From the NCBI GenBank assembly GCA_018715645.1, contig DVLE01000001.1, positions 62,001 through 126,000 on the forward strand: a stretch of 64,000 nucleotides of DNA, given 5' to 3'. Positions within the stretch are counted from its first letter, which is position 1. Each line of letters opens with the position of its first letter. Shown here one piece after another: positions 57,496 to 64,000 of this stretch. The stretch is from Candidatus Merdisoma merdipullorum. GTDB lineage: Bacteria; Bacillota; Clostridia; Lachnospirales; Lachnospiraceae. The position numbers and the translations under genes were made by a program. The notes beneath the pieces are model-generated. The model was not told where the DNA came from, did no database searches, and saw nothing but the letters and a program-made list of their open reading frames with translations.

Positions 57496-58704
57496 TTACT
57501 CGTCAATTTGGGTTCCCGTTTTACCAAGCATATAAACAATTCCATTCATATACGTCCACGGAACAATAAACTGTACTGTCGCCTCCAGGGCCGGCTCAAC
57601 CATATAATAAAGCATCAAAGCTGCCCATAAGCTGCTGATGACATATTTTAACGCTGACGATACATTTGCATTTTTCAGCAATTTAACCATATCATAAATG
57701 GCCAGCAAGGTATATATCACCAGCCCGACAAACGGCAGCAGTCCTCCCGCTTTCGCAGTGTCGAGCCATATATTATGCGCCATTTCAAGCACTACCAGAT
57801 CCATCTGGTATCCGCCCCAGGGATAGTCAAATAACTGTCTAATTACGTTTCGCTGGGCTTCAAATCTTACATTGTGAAGAATTCCGCCGTCTCTGTGAAG
57901 GGTCGTGTAAATACGCGTCGTCTGTATCGTATCAAAATTAAACCATACAAACACAGCTCCCGCCGCAACTGCCGCCAGGATTACCACTGCTCCTATCAGC
58001 ATGATCTTCCTTGCTTTTTGATCCCGTCTGTGAAAAATAACCCAAAGAAGAATTCCCCACACAAATACGAGCGCAAATATAACGAGGGGAGTGCGCGACT
58101 GGCTTATCGCAGAAAACCAAATAGAAAACGCCGCCGCTGCCAACGCGACGATACATACCGCTTTCTGCTTCATAATATACAATATTGCCGGAAAGACCAC
58201 CGCCAGAACCGGCAGAAAATAAATGTTATGCTGTGTGGCCGGCGTGTCTACACTTGTCCAGAAATCCAGCCAGTACCGTCCCTGATAATCCGGTCCCATA
58301 TCCAAAAAGATCTTTGCGTTCAGTACAGCATGAATCGTATAGCCAATGACAAATACTCCCAGCAGTATCCAGACCCGTTTCTCTCTGTCCGTGTCTTTCT
58401 CCCCGCCATTCATCAGATACTGACCTGTCATCTGAGCCAAAAGCGGAAGCAGAACAATAGAGATTCCCGTAAGATTCCGTCTGCCCGAAAACCAGATATA
58501 GGTCAGCATCGTGAAAAACAACAGTATTTCCCGCAGTCCGATAACGACCTTTTTCCGCATAAGAAAATAAACTGCGCAGATGAGAAACATACACCCAACT
58601 GCCAGTTTATTCGGGAAGTTAAAAAGCTGTGTAAAAAACGCCAGCAGTACAATCAGGCTCGCTGCATAAATAAATTTCTCTTTTTCTCTTATTTTTTCTA
58701 TCAT
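57496..58704 (-). CDS. Wzy-like polysaccharide polymerase
   Basis: A 402-residue protein with about 11 membrane segments and the O-antigen ligase-family block RQLFDYPWGGYQMD...EMAHNIWLDTAKAGGLLPFVG. Its place between the dehydrogenase and flippase genes suits the repeat-unit polymerase. A second such gene is at 44924-46150. Confidence 0.87.
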   Translation of the reverse strand: MIEKIREKEKFIYAASLIVLLAFFTQLFNFPNKLAVGCMFLICAVYFLMRKKVVIGLREILLFFTMLTYIWFSGRRNLTGISIVLLPLLAQMTGQYLMNGGEKDTDREKRVWILLGVFVIGYTIHAVLNAKIFLDMGPDYQGRYWLDFWTSVDTPATQHNIYFLPVLAVVFPAILYIMKQKAVCIVALAAAAFSIWFSAISQSRTPLVIFALVFVWGILLWVIFHRRDQKARKIMLIGAVVILAAVAAGAVFVWFNFDTIQTTRIYTTLHRDGGILHNVRFEAQRNVIRQLFDYPWGGYQMDLVVLEMAHNIWLDTAKAGGLLPFVGLVIYTLLAIYDMVKLLKNANVSSALKYVISSLWAALMLYYMVEPALEATVQFIVPWTYMNGIVYMLGKTGTQIDE

Positions 58705-58734
58705 TCCATCATATCCTGCTTTCTGTACTTTTCT

Positions 58735-59979
58735 TTAATCTCTGAAATAAATATCTCTTGTATATACCTTATCCCGAATGTCGTCAAGCTCTGCATGATA
58801 ACGGTTGGCAATGACCGCGTCGCACATATTCTTGAATTTCTCTAAGTCGTTGATTACTCTGCTGCCAAAAAAGGTACTTCCGTCTTCCAGAATCGGCTCA
58901 TAGATAACGACTACGGCTCCTTTCGCCTTTATGCGTTTCATAACTCCCTGGATACTGCTCTGCCGAAAATTATCGCTCTTGGCTTTCATGGTCAAACGAT
59001 AAACGCCTATCGTAATCTGCTTTTCCTGCGCGCTGTCATATTCATTGTTTTCGCCATACCCGTAATATCCTGCCATTGTAAGAACACGGTCCGCGATAAA
59101 GTCTTTTCGTGTACGGTTCGCTTCCACAATGGCCGCCATAATATTGCTGGGAACATTCTGATAATTTGCAAGAAGCTGCTTTGTGTCCTTGGGAAGACAA
59201 TAACCTCCATAGCCAAAAGAGGGGTTGTTGTAATGATCCCCAATTCTTGGATCCAGACAGACTCCCTCTATGATCTGCCTGCTGTCCAGTCCTCTCACTT
59301 CGGCATATGTGTCCAGTTCATTAAAAAACGCTACGCGCATTGCAAGATACGTATTGGCAAAAAGCTTTACGGACTCCGCTTCTGTCAGGTTCATATACCG
59401 GACAGGAATCTCTTTCTTTATCGCTCCCTGTTCTAAAAGCTCAACAAAAATTCGGAGCTTTTCCTTCCATTCTCTCTTGTCCGAATCCATGCCGACAATG
59501 ATTCTGGAAGGATACAGATTATCATAAAGAGCATGTCCTTCCCGCAAAAATTCCGGTGTGAAAACAATCCTGTCTGTCTCATACTTCCTGCACAGAGCCG
59601 CCGTAAATCCTACCGGTACCGTTGATTTAATCACAATCACAGCTTCCTTGTTAAGTTCCAGCGCCTGTTCCACAACAGTTTCCACGGAATCTGTATTGAA
59701 GCTGTTCAGCTTGGGGTCATAATTTGTGGGTGTAGACACAATGATATAATCCGCATCCTGATACGCTGCAGCCGGATCCAGCACTGCTTCCAGATCAAGC
59801 TTTTTATTTTCCAGATAATCCTGAAGCTCTGCATCAACAATCGGAGACTTTCTCTCATTAATCAGTCTTACCTTTTCTTCCGAAATATCCAGCGCTTTGA
59901 CCTGATTATGCTGCGCCAAAAGCACAGCATTGGACAGCCCCACATATCCCAGTCCTGCAACTGCAATTTTTTTAGTCAT
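58735..59979 (-). CDS. ugd: UDP-glucose 6-dehydrogenase (nucleotide-sugar dehydrogenase)
   Basis: A 414-residue enzyme with the Rossmann motif [27 protein letters not shown] and the catalytic Cys in [16 protein letters not shown]. It oxidises UDP-glucose to UDP-glucuronate with two NAD+, giving the polymer an acidic sugar. The second ATG (MTKKIAV) fits family N-termini; an ATG four codons upstream abuts its own ribosome site. It is the first gene of the long minus-strand operon. Confidence 0.93.
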   Translation of the reverse strand: MTKKIAVAGLGYVGLSNAVLLAQHNQVKALDISEEKVRLINERKSPIVDAELQDYLENKKLDLEAVLDPAAAYQDADYIIVSTPTNYDPKLNSFNTDSVETVVEQALELNKEAVIVIKSTVPVGFTAALCRKYETDRIVFTPEFLREGHALYDNLYPSRIIVGMDSDKREWKEKLRIFVELLEQGAIKKEIPVRYMNLTEAESVKLFANTYLAMRVAFFNELDTYAEVRGLDSRQIIEGVCLDPRIGDHYNNPSFGYGGYCLPKDTKQLLANYQNVPSNIMAAIVEANRTRKDFIADRVLTMAGYYGYGENNEYDSAQEKQITIGVYRLTMKAKSDNFRQSSIQGVMKRIKAKGAVVVIYEPILEDGSTFFGSRVINDLEKFKNMCDAVIANRYHAELDDIRDKVYTRDIYFRD

Positions 59980-60047
59980 ATGCTCCGTCATCCCTTCTGT
60001 GCATTTTGGACATAGATATACCGAATTAAGCCTTTTTCTTCCTGAAC

Positions 60048-60076
60048 ATCATAGCATAAAACAAGAGAAGCGGCAA
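60048..60076 (-). promoter_or_regulatory. Predicted promoter of the polysaccharide operon
   Basis: TTGCCG and TATGAT are 17 bases apart, about 70 bases upstream of ugd. A GAAGC/GCTTC hairpin overlaps the -35 side. No other promoter of similar quality was seen up to cpsF. Confidence 0.5.
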
Positions 60077-60165
60077 CTGCTTGTTTGCAGCTTCCCCTTC
60101 CCTACGCTATAACTTTCAGCAATTTTTTCAGTTTATTCAAGCAACAGAATTCATATTTCTTTGCG

Positions 60166-60439
60166 TTTCCGCATGGACAGAGAACGTATGATGGGTTTTA
60201 TGCCGTCATTACAAATCTGGAGGGGGATGTCGGTGAGATTTTAAAGATCAACAGACAGCGCCGGGAAATCGAAGAAAACTTTCGGATCATGAAAACAGAA
60301 TTTGAAGCACACCCGGTATACGTCCGGAGGGATGACCGTATCAAAGCCCACTTTAGATTATGAATTTATCACAAAATCATCTATGCGGACTATCATTAAA
60401 GAAACGAAACAGTTAAAACAGGAATCAACGAAAATATAG
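60166..60439 (+). pseudogene. Decayed IS transposase remnant (IS1634/IS4-like)
   Basis: One frame encodes YAVITNLEGDVGEILKINRQ and IEENFRIMKTEFEAHPVYVR, then DDRIKAHF, the last part of a DDE transposase catalytic domain (the YREK-like region). After an internal deletion, another frame encodes the C-terminus DYEFITKSS and MRTIIKETKQLKQ up to 60439. The N-terminal two thirds are missing. No terminal inverted repeats were identified. Confidence 0.75.
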
Positions 60440-60460
60440 CACATATCGTTACAAAAAGGA

Positions 60461-60504
60461 AAATGGCTACAACCCTTATAAAATCAAGGGTATAGCCATT
60501 TTTT
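60461..60504 (+). terminator. Terminator after the IS remnant
   Basis: AAATGGCTA...ACCCTT and AAGGGTATAGCCATTTTTT form a long stem ending in a T-run. It is probably a relic of the insertion sequence. Confidence 0.6.
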
Positions 60505-60669
60505 CTCTTCTAAACTGTCAAAGACGGGATATTACCAAGACATTTAAATAATCTTCCATGCAGCTGGATCCGCACATCTATTAAGTCTCGCCCTGGCAGT
60601 TAAGTTAAATCCCCCATCAGCTTGCTGCGGGAATAAATCACAATCAATAGGGAATTTTAAGGAAAGGAA

Positions 60670-60937
60670 GTGGTTTTGGTTACACAAACGGCAGTCAACG
60701 CCGTATTTGACGAGCAGGTGAGACTCTGTGCTGACACGCTGCAGAAGTATCAATCCGGCGTACCCATTCAGATCAGTTCCGCTTCTTTTGCGGAAAGAAA
60801 TACTTGCAGAGAATGTGACAGAGGAGGAACAGAACGCCATTTTCCAATATATTTCAAAAACGAACACTGCTGTTTCAGCTGACAGTGGAAAGGAAGCTGG
60901 AGGGGGTGCAAATATAACCGTCCAAAATTTCCCATAA
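60670..60937 (+). pseudogene. Frameshifted small gene of unknown function
   Basis: GTG (or an internal TTG) after AAGGAAAGG starts a frame encoding LVTQTAVNAVFDEQVRLCAD and then TLQKYQSGVPIQI. After a shift near 60785 a second frame continues as RKEILAENVTEEEQNAIFQY and ends ANITVQNFP. The parts look like one ~85-residue helical protein. I do not recognise a family. Confidence 0.35.
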
Positions 60938-61009
60938 TCATGTCTGCGCCCACGCCCCAGGTATACTCACTTTCCTGGCTGTTTATCCGTACAATTCAAA
61001 TTTCTGTTA

Positions 61010-61309
61010 TCAGTCAAAGATTCTTGTAATATCCTGATAGCGGTTGACCACACGATAAATCTCTACATACTCATTCCCCACCTTGTAAATAATCACGTAA
61101 TTCTCCCATATTGCATACTTATAGTCTGTCCGAAAGCTGACTCGTTTGGAAAGATCTGAGCCCATTCCCGGAAACATCTGAAGATTCTCAAATTTATCGT
61201 AGATTTCCTTTATGGTTTTTACCGCATATTCCTCGTTGTCTTCAGCAATGTACTCCCGAATATTCTTAAGATCATTTGCAACAATCGGGTTAATCCGCAA
61301 TTTTAACAT
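61010..61309 (-). CDS. RelE/ParE-family toxin
   Basis: A 99-residue protein with the family layout LRINPIVANDLKNIREYIAE at the N-terminus, FPGMGSDLSKRV in the middle and YVIIYKVGNEYVEIYRVVNR at the C-terminus. Such toxins cut mRNA on ribosomes or block gyrase. Its start follows the antitoxin stop by one base (TAAGATG), the usual coupled order. Confidence 0.88.
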   Translation of the reverse strand: MLKLRINPIVANDLKNIREYIAEDNEEYAVKTIKEIYDKFENLQMFPGMGSDLSKRVSFRTDYKYAIWENYVIIYKVGNEYVEIYRVVNRYQDITRIFD

Positions 61310-61310
61310 C

Positions 61311-61559
61311 TTATTCCCCCACAAGCGCCTTCAGTTCATCCAGATTAAGCCAGCCTTCGCCGTCTTTCACTGCATCTTCGGCTTCCTGCAGCTTCATCAA
61401 AAGCTTCTTTTCCGCACGATCACGCTCATAGTCTTCAAAATCCATAACCACAAAACGCCCCCTTCCATTCTTGGTGAGATATACAGGTTCGCCTTTGCGA
61501 CAGTTCTTTAGGACTTCGTTATAATTTCTCAAATCAGATACTGGTAAAATACTTGCCAT
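61311..61559 (-). CDS. Phd/YefM-family antitoxin
   Basis: An 82-residue protein with ILPVSDLRNYNEVLKNCRKG and GEPVYLTKNGRGRFVVMDFEDYE, the DNA-binding N-terminal domain of Phd/YefM antitoxins, and an acidic C-terminus that would wrap the toxin. It probably represses its own promoter with the toxin. Confidence 0.9.
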   Translation of the reverse strand: MASILPVSDLRNYNEVLKNCRKGEPVYLTKNGRGRFVVMDFEDYERDRAEKKLLMKLQEAEDAVKDGEGWLNLDELKALVGE

Positions 61560-61605
61560 ATTCTTTCAGCTCCTTCCTTGATTTTATATTGTTTCTGCTA
61601 CTTAT

Positions 61606-61646
61606 ATTATACACAAAAAGCTGTAAAATTCAACGTAGATTTCTAC
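61606..61646 (-). promoter_or_regulatory. Promoter and likely operator of the toxin-antitoxin pair
   Basis: TTGAAT, 16 bases, TATAAT lies about 45 bases before the antitoxin start. Just upstream is the inverted repeat GTAGA-AA-TCTAC (61646-61635), and GCTGTA/TACAGC flank the -35 hexamer. These would suit autorepression. Confidence 0.55.
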
Positions 61647-61674
61647 AGCATTCAATCGTATTCAGCGGGGAAAC

Positions 61675-61928
61675 TCAGAATCTGCGGTTACCCTCCCTGT
61701 AAAGAAACATCTCGTCTGCACAGGAATCATATTGCCCCAGCGCCATTTCGTCTAACACTTCCTCCGGAAATGCGGCAAGCTTCATGATTTCCAGGAAAAA
61801 CTCTCTGGCCCGAAATTCCCCAGCAAAAACAGAGCATAAAAATAAACTTTGCTTTTACCGCGTCTATCCTCGATTCCTTTCATCAGCTGTTTTTTCCTTG
61901 GCTTTGCTGTTCCATTATTCTGTTTCAT
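61675..61928 (-). pseudogene. Frameshifted gene of unknown function
   Basis: An ATG frame gives MKQNNGTAKPRKKQLMKGIE then RRGKSKVYFYALFLLGNFG and stops. A shifted frame continues with AGEFRAREFFLEIMKLAAFP, EEVLDEMALGQYDSCADEMF and LYREGNRRF. Together they suggest an ~85-residue protein broken by one indel. Not recognised. The remaining sequence between the antitoxin and Spo0A-like genes holds only regulatory signals. Confidence 0.35.
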
Positions 61929-61953
61929 GAAATTTAACAAGATTTTTTAGCTG

Positions 61954-62000
61954 TCATGTCTATTTTTGTCTTTTATTGTCTATAATATACCAATTTTGTC
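61954..62000 (+). promoter_or_regulatory. Phased TTGTC boxes and -10 element upstream of the Spo0A-like gene
   Basis: GTC triplets end at 61960, 61970, 61980 and 62000, the last three within TTTTTGTC, TTATTGTC and ATTTTGTC. The spacing is 10, 10 and 20 bases, i.e. one face of the helix. A perfect TATAAT lies at 61981-61986 but no -35 hexamer, as in Spo0A-activated sigma-A promoters. The boxes resemble the 0A-box core TTTTGTC. Confidence 0.5.
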
Positions 62001-62067
62001 TATACCAGTTATAATTTAATTAGAACTGCATCGTCATTTTATTATACAAAAGAGGAGATTCTATAGA

Positions 62068-62406
62068 ATGAAACAAAAGCTTCCGTACTTTCTTCACTCT
62101 GTCGGTGTCTTCCAGCATTATCTGGGATACGCCTATTTTATCCGTGCCGTTGAGCTGGTTGTGCAGGAACCTGACCTTCTTCAAAATCTTCAAAAAGGAC
62201 TTTACACAAGAATAGCTGCTGAATTTGACACCAAAGCAGAAAATGTTGAAAGAAATATCAGAACCATACGAAACATTATGATGAAAAACGGCGGGGAGGA
62301 ACTGCTCGTCCAAATGAGCGGCTGCCGTTCCTGGAGCCACCAAATGCCGTATCCGCGAGAAATCATTGCCATTTTCGGCGGGTACTTCCGCAATCATAAG
62401 GATTAA
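62068..62406 (+). CDS. Stand-alone Spo0A C-terminal-domain-like DNA-binding protein
   Basis: A 112-residue protein that follows the Spo0A effector domain: FLHSVGVFQHYLGYAYFIRA, LLQNLQKGLYTRIAAEFD and the recognition region AENVERNIRTIRNIM. There is no receiver domain. GAGGAG precedes the ATG by a slightly long 11 bases. It is probably a transcription factor acting on 0A-box-like sites, perhaps on its own promoter or on the neighbouring polysaccharide locus; these targets are inferred. Confidence 0.8.
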   Translation: MKQKLPYFLHSVGVFQHYLGYAYFIRAVELVVQEPDLLQNLQKGLYTRIAAEFDTKAENVERNIRTIRNIMMKNGGEELLVQMSGCRSWSHQMPYPREIIAIFGGYFRNHKD

Positions 62407-62409
62407 TGT

Positions 62410-62438
62410 CAGGGGGCCGCCGAGAAGCCGGTCCCCTG
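62410..62438. terminator. Hairpin between the convergent Spo0A-like and integrase genes
   Basis: CAGGGG...CCCCTG with an inner CCG/CGG pairing. T-runs are weak on both sides, so its efficiency as a terminator is uncertain. Confidence 0.5.
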
Positions 62439-62449
62439 CTTAAAACTCT

Positions 62450-63433
62450 CTACATATACTGGCTAATCAGCTCTATTTGTCTGCGTTTGTCCTCAAGGGA
62501 AGGATGCACATAATAGTTCAGCGTCATCTGGACGCTGGAATGTCCCAGAATTTCACTCAAAGATTTAATGTCCACTCCTGCTATAACACAGCGCGTGGCA
62601 AAAGTATGACGCAGCGCATGAAAATTTATATCGGGAAGTTGGTTGAGCTTGAGATAGCTTTTGAAGCAGTTCTGATAGGTTCTGGGCTCGACAAAGCGAC
62701 AGGTACCCGTAAGAAAATATAAATTTAAATCAGATTTTGGAGGATAAAGCCTTAAAATATTCAGCAGGAAACCGGGAAGAGGTATCTCGCGGCTGGAAGC
62801 CCGGCTTTTGGGCGGGCTGCAGATGATCCGTGTCTTTTTCCCGCTGTCGTCTTCTACGTTTTGAATTCTTTGCAGGGTGGAAGCAATTCGTATAAAACCA
62901 CCCTCCAGGTGGATATTTTCCCATTTCAAAGCGCAGATTTCTCCAAGCCGCATCCCTGTGTACAAACAAAGCAGAATCCCCAGACAGCAGGGATTCGCGG
63001 TATTTGACAAAAGAAACGTCTCCAGCTTTACCCTGGAAGGCACGTCCATTACCGTTACATGAGAACCTCTTTTCCACAAATTTGAAGTACGCGGAAGATA
63101 ACCGGAGATCTGATAATTTTCCTCCGCAAAGCGGATAATTGCCTTGACTATCACATAAATATCATATACCGTTTTAGGCGCAAGACCTCCCTTTTTGTCG
63201 ATTCTCCCCTCGCTCAGCAGCATCTGCAGATAAAGATTCAGCCTCCCGGTATCCAGTTCCCCAATACATTCGTGTTCCAGATGAGGCAAAATATGAATCC
63301 GCAGAGTATGTATATATCTGGCATATGTGGAAGGCTTTACAAACAGGCGCCTCTCCTCCAGCCACTTCTCTGCCGCATACCTCAGCGTGATCAGGTTTCC
63401 ATTTTCATCTGTGGTTTTGATTTTTTGATACAT
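62450..63433 (-). CDS. Tyrosine recombinase/integrase
   Basis: A 327-residue phage-integrase-family enzyme. The N-terminal SAM-like domain (about 20-110) binds arm or core sites. Catalytic residues are R in YTGMRLGEICALKW, H-x-x-R in FHALRHTFAT, H in LGHSSVQMT and the nucleophile Y in LNYYVHP. No excisionase, relaxase or phage genes are present, and I found no clear att repeats, so it may act in DNA inversion or be a relic of an integrated element. It lies at the edge of the accessory region next to the polysaccharide locus. Confidence 0.92.
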   Translation of the reverse strand: MYQKIKTTDENGNLITLRYAAEKWLEERRLFVKPSTYARYIHTLRIHILPHLEHECIGELDTGRLNLYLQMLLSEGRIDKKGGLAPKTVYDIYVIVKAIIRFAEENYQISGYLPRTSNLWKRGSHVTVMDVPSRVKLETFLLSNTANPCCLGILLCLYTGMRLGEICALKWENIHLEGGFIRIASTLQRIQNVEDDSGKKTRIICSPPKSRASSREIPLPGFLLNILRLYPPKSDLNLYFLTGTCRFVEPRTYQNCFKSYLKLNQLPDINFHALRHTFATRCVIAGVDIKSLSEILGHSSVQMTLNYYVHPSLEDKRRQIELISQYM

Positions 63434-63541
63434 TTTTCCTTCTCCTTCCGTAAAAACATTGCAATCCCCATTATATCCTGCCCTGCGTGGCGATTGCCTG
63501 TTAATCCAGAAAATAAAGAAAAATATATCCTGTCTTTCATT

Positions 63542-63574
63542 AAAAAGGACAGCGCCTCAAGGCGCCATCCTTTT
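63542..63574 (-). terminator. Terminator of larC
   Basis: AAAAGGA..GCGCC and GGCGC..TCCTTTT stems, followed on the minus strand by TTTTTAATG. It begins a few bases after the larC stop. Confidence 0.8.
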
Positions 63575-63576
63575 CT

Positions 63577-64000
63577 TTACTCCCGTGACTTGCCGTCTTC
63601 AGCCAACCGGGCTTCCCTTACGGTCCGATAGATCTCCTGGTAGGATTTTCCTGTTTTACGGGCCAGTTCCTTCACACTCTCATACTCCGGATAGAAAACC
63701 TCTGTGCCATCCGGAAGCACGCATATCTTCACGCGTGCCTTTCCCCAGGGCGTCTCTGCCTCCGCAAACCGCCGCTTCAGAATATCCCGCTTTACCCGGC
63801 AACGGCGTACGCCAATCGTCGTCGTCTCCCGAAACAGGATCTCGTCCATTTCCCGAATCTGTTCCTCGTCGCAAAGTACGGAAAGCTTATAGGCCGGACG
63901 GTTTTTCTTCATATAAATGGGCGTAAAAAATACATCCCTTGCGCCCGCTTCCAGCAGACAGTCCATAGCATAGCCCATGGCTTCCCCCGTGCAGTCGTCA
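63577..64000 (-). CDS. larC: Nickel-pincer cofactor biosynthesis protein LarC (5' end outside window)
   Basis: The C-terminal ~140 residues of LarC (DUF111 family). The frame enters from the right edge with DDCTGEAMGYAMDCLLEAGA and continues RDVFFTPIYMKKNRPAYKL, the typical LarC block. LarC inserts nickel into the pincer cofactor of lactate racemase and related enzymes. An ATG at 63978 is internal, not the start. The C-terminus ends in a short Lys/Arg/Glu helix. Confidence 0.9.
   Translation of the reverse strand, partial: DDCTGEAMGYAMDCLLEAGARDVFFTPIYMKKNRPAYKLSVLCDEEQIREMDEILFRETTTIGVRRCRVKRDILKRRFAEAETPWGKARVKICVLPDGTEVFYPEYESVKELARKTGKSYQEIYRTVREARLAEDGKSRE

Noticed and set aside
62450..63433. 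Prophage or conjugative element.
   Set aside because: Only the recombinase is present; no structural, relaxase, excisionase or partition genes, and no att repeats were seen.

Overview
The window looks like a chromosomal segment of a spore-forming, anaerobic, Gram-positive bacterium of the Clostridia, most likely Lachnospiraceae. The reasons are the spoIIA/sigF and spoVA forespore genes, strong AGGAGG-type ribosome binding sites, a T-box leader, a SAM-I riboswitch, a bacterial V/A-type ATPase operon, a stand-alone Spo0A C-terminal-domain protein and moderate GC content. No rRNA, tRNA or CRISPR array was seen. Almost all genes lie on the minus strand; the plus-strand exceptions are a two-component pair, a HAD phosphatase, a priming sugar transferase, the Spo0A-like gene and some remnants.

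Region 1 (1-23.6 kb) holds a sporulation locus that has been pulled apart. In Bacillus the order spoIIAA-spoIIAB-sigF-spoVAA-AB-AC-AD-AE is compact. Here the same order survives on one strand but in three blocks: spoIIAA-AB-sigF (20.3-21.7 kb), spoVAA-AB-AC (15.6-17.3 kb) and spoVAD-AE (3.4-4.8 kb). Between the blocks sit an amino-acid ABC transporter (17.6-20.1 kb) and a larger metabolic cassette (5.0-15.3 kb). That cassette has a Na+/alanine-type symporter, an RbsABC-like sugar transporter with two TIM-barrel isomerases and a crotonase-fold enzyme, and a convergent ANTAR response regulator plus sensor kinase. The kinase carries an N-terminal ABC-ATPase-like domain that has lost its catalytic motifs. 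The leader of the sugar operon has two small hairpins followed by a terminator that overlaps the second hairpin, the architecture used by ANTAR antiterminators. I consider this set the most interesting system in the window.

Region 2 (21.9-36.1 kb) is housekeeping: a zinc-ribbon TPR membrane protein, folC, an LtaS-like sulfatase, T-box-controlled valS, SAM-riboswitch-controlled metK, murA, a HAD phosphatase with its own attenuator-like leader, and two conserved proteins of unknown function. A nearly identical 58-nt hairpin element lies between the leader terminator and the start codon of both valS and metK.

Region 3 (36.1-44.9 kb) is a complete nine-gene V/A-type ATPase operon in the order H-I-K-E-C-F-A-B-D. 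Its K subunit carries residues typical of Na+-binding rotors.

Region 4 (44.9-60.1 kb) is a surface-polysaccharide locus: a UDP-glucose dehydrogenase, Wzy-like polymerase, TupA-like ATP-grasp protein, flippase, acetyltransferase, several glycosyltransferases (one broken by a frameshift), a WecG/TagA/CpsF transferase and a convergent priming transferase. Much of it is visibly more AT-rich than its neighbours, which suggests horizontal exchange.

Region 5 (60.1-63.5 kb) is accessory: a decayed IS transposase, broken small genes, a Phd/ParE-like toxin-antitoxin pair, a stand-alone Spo0A-type DNA-binding protein preceded by helically phased TTGTC boxes, and a tyrosine recombinase. The window ends inside larC.
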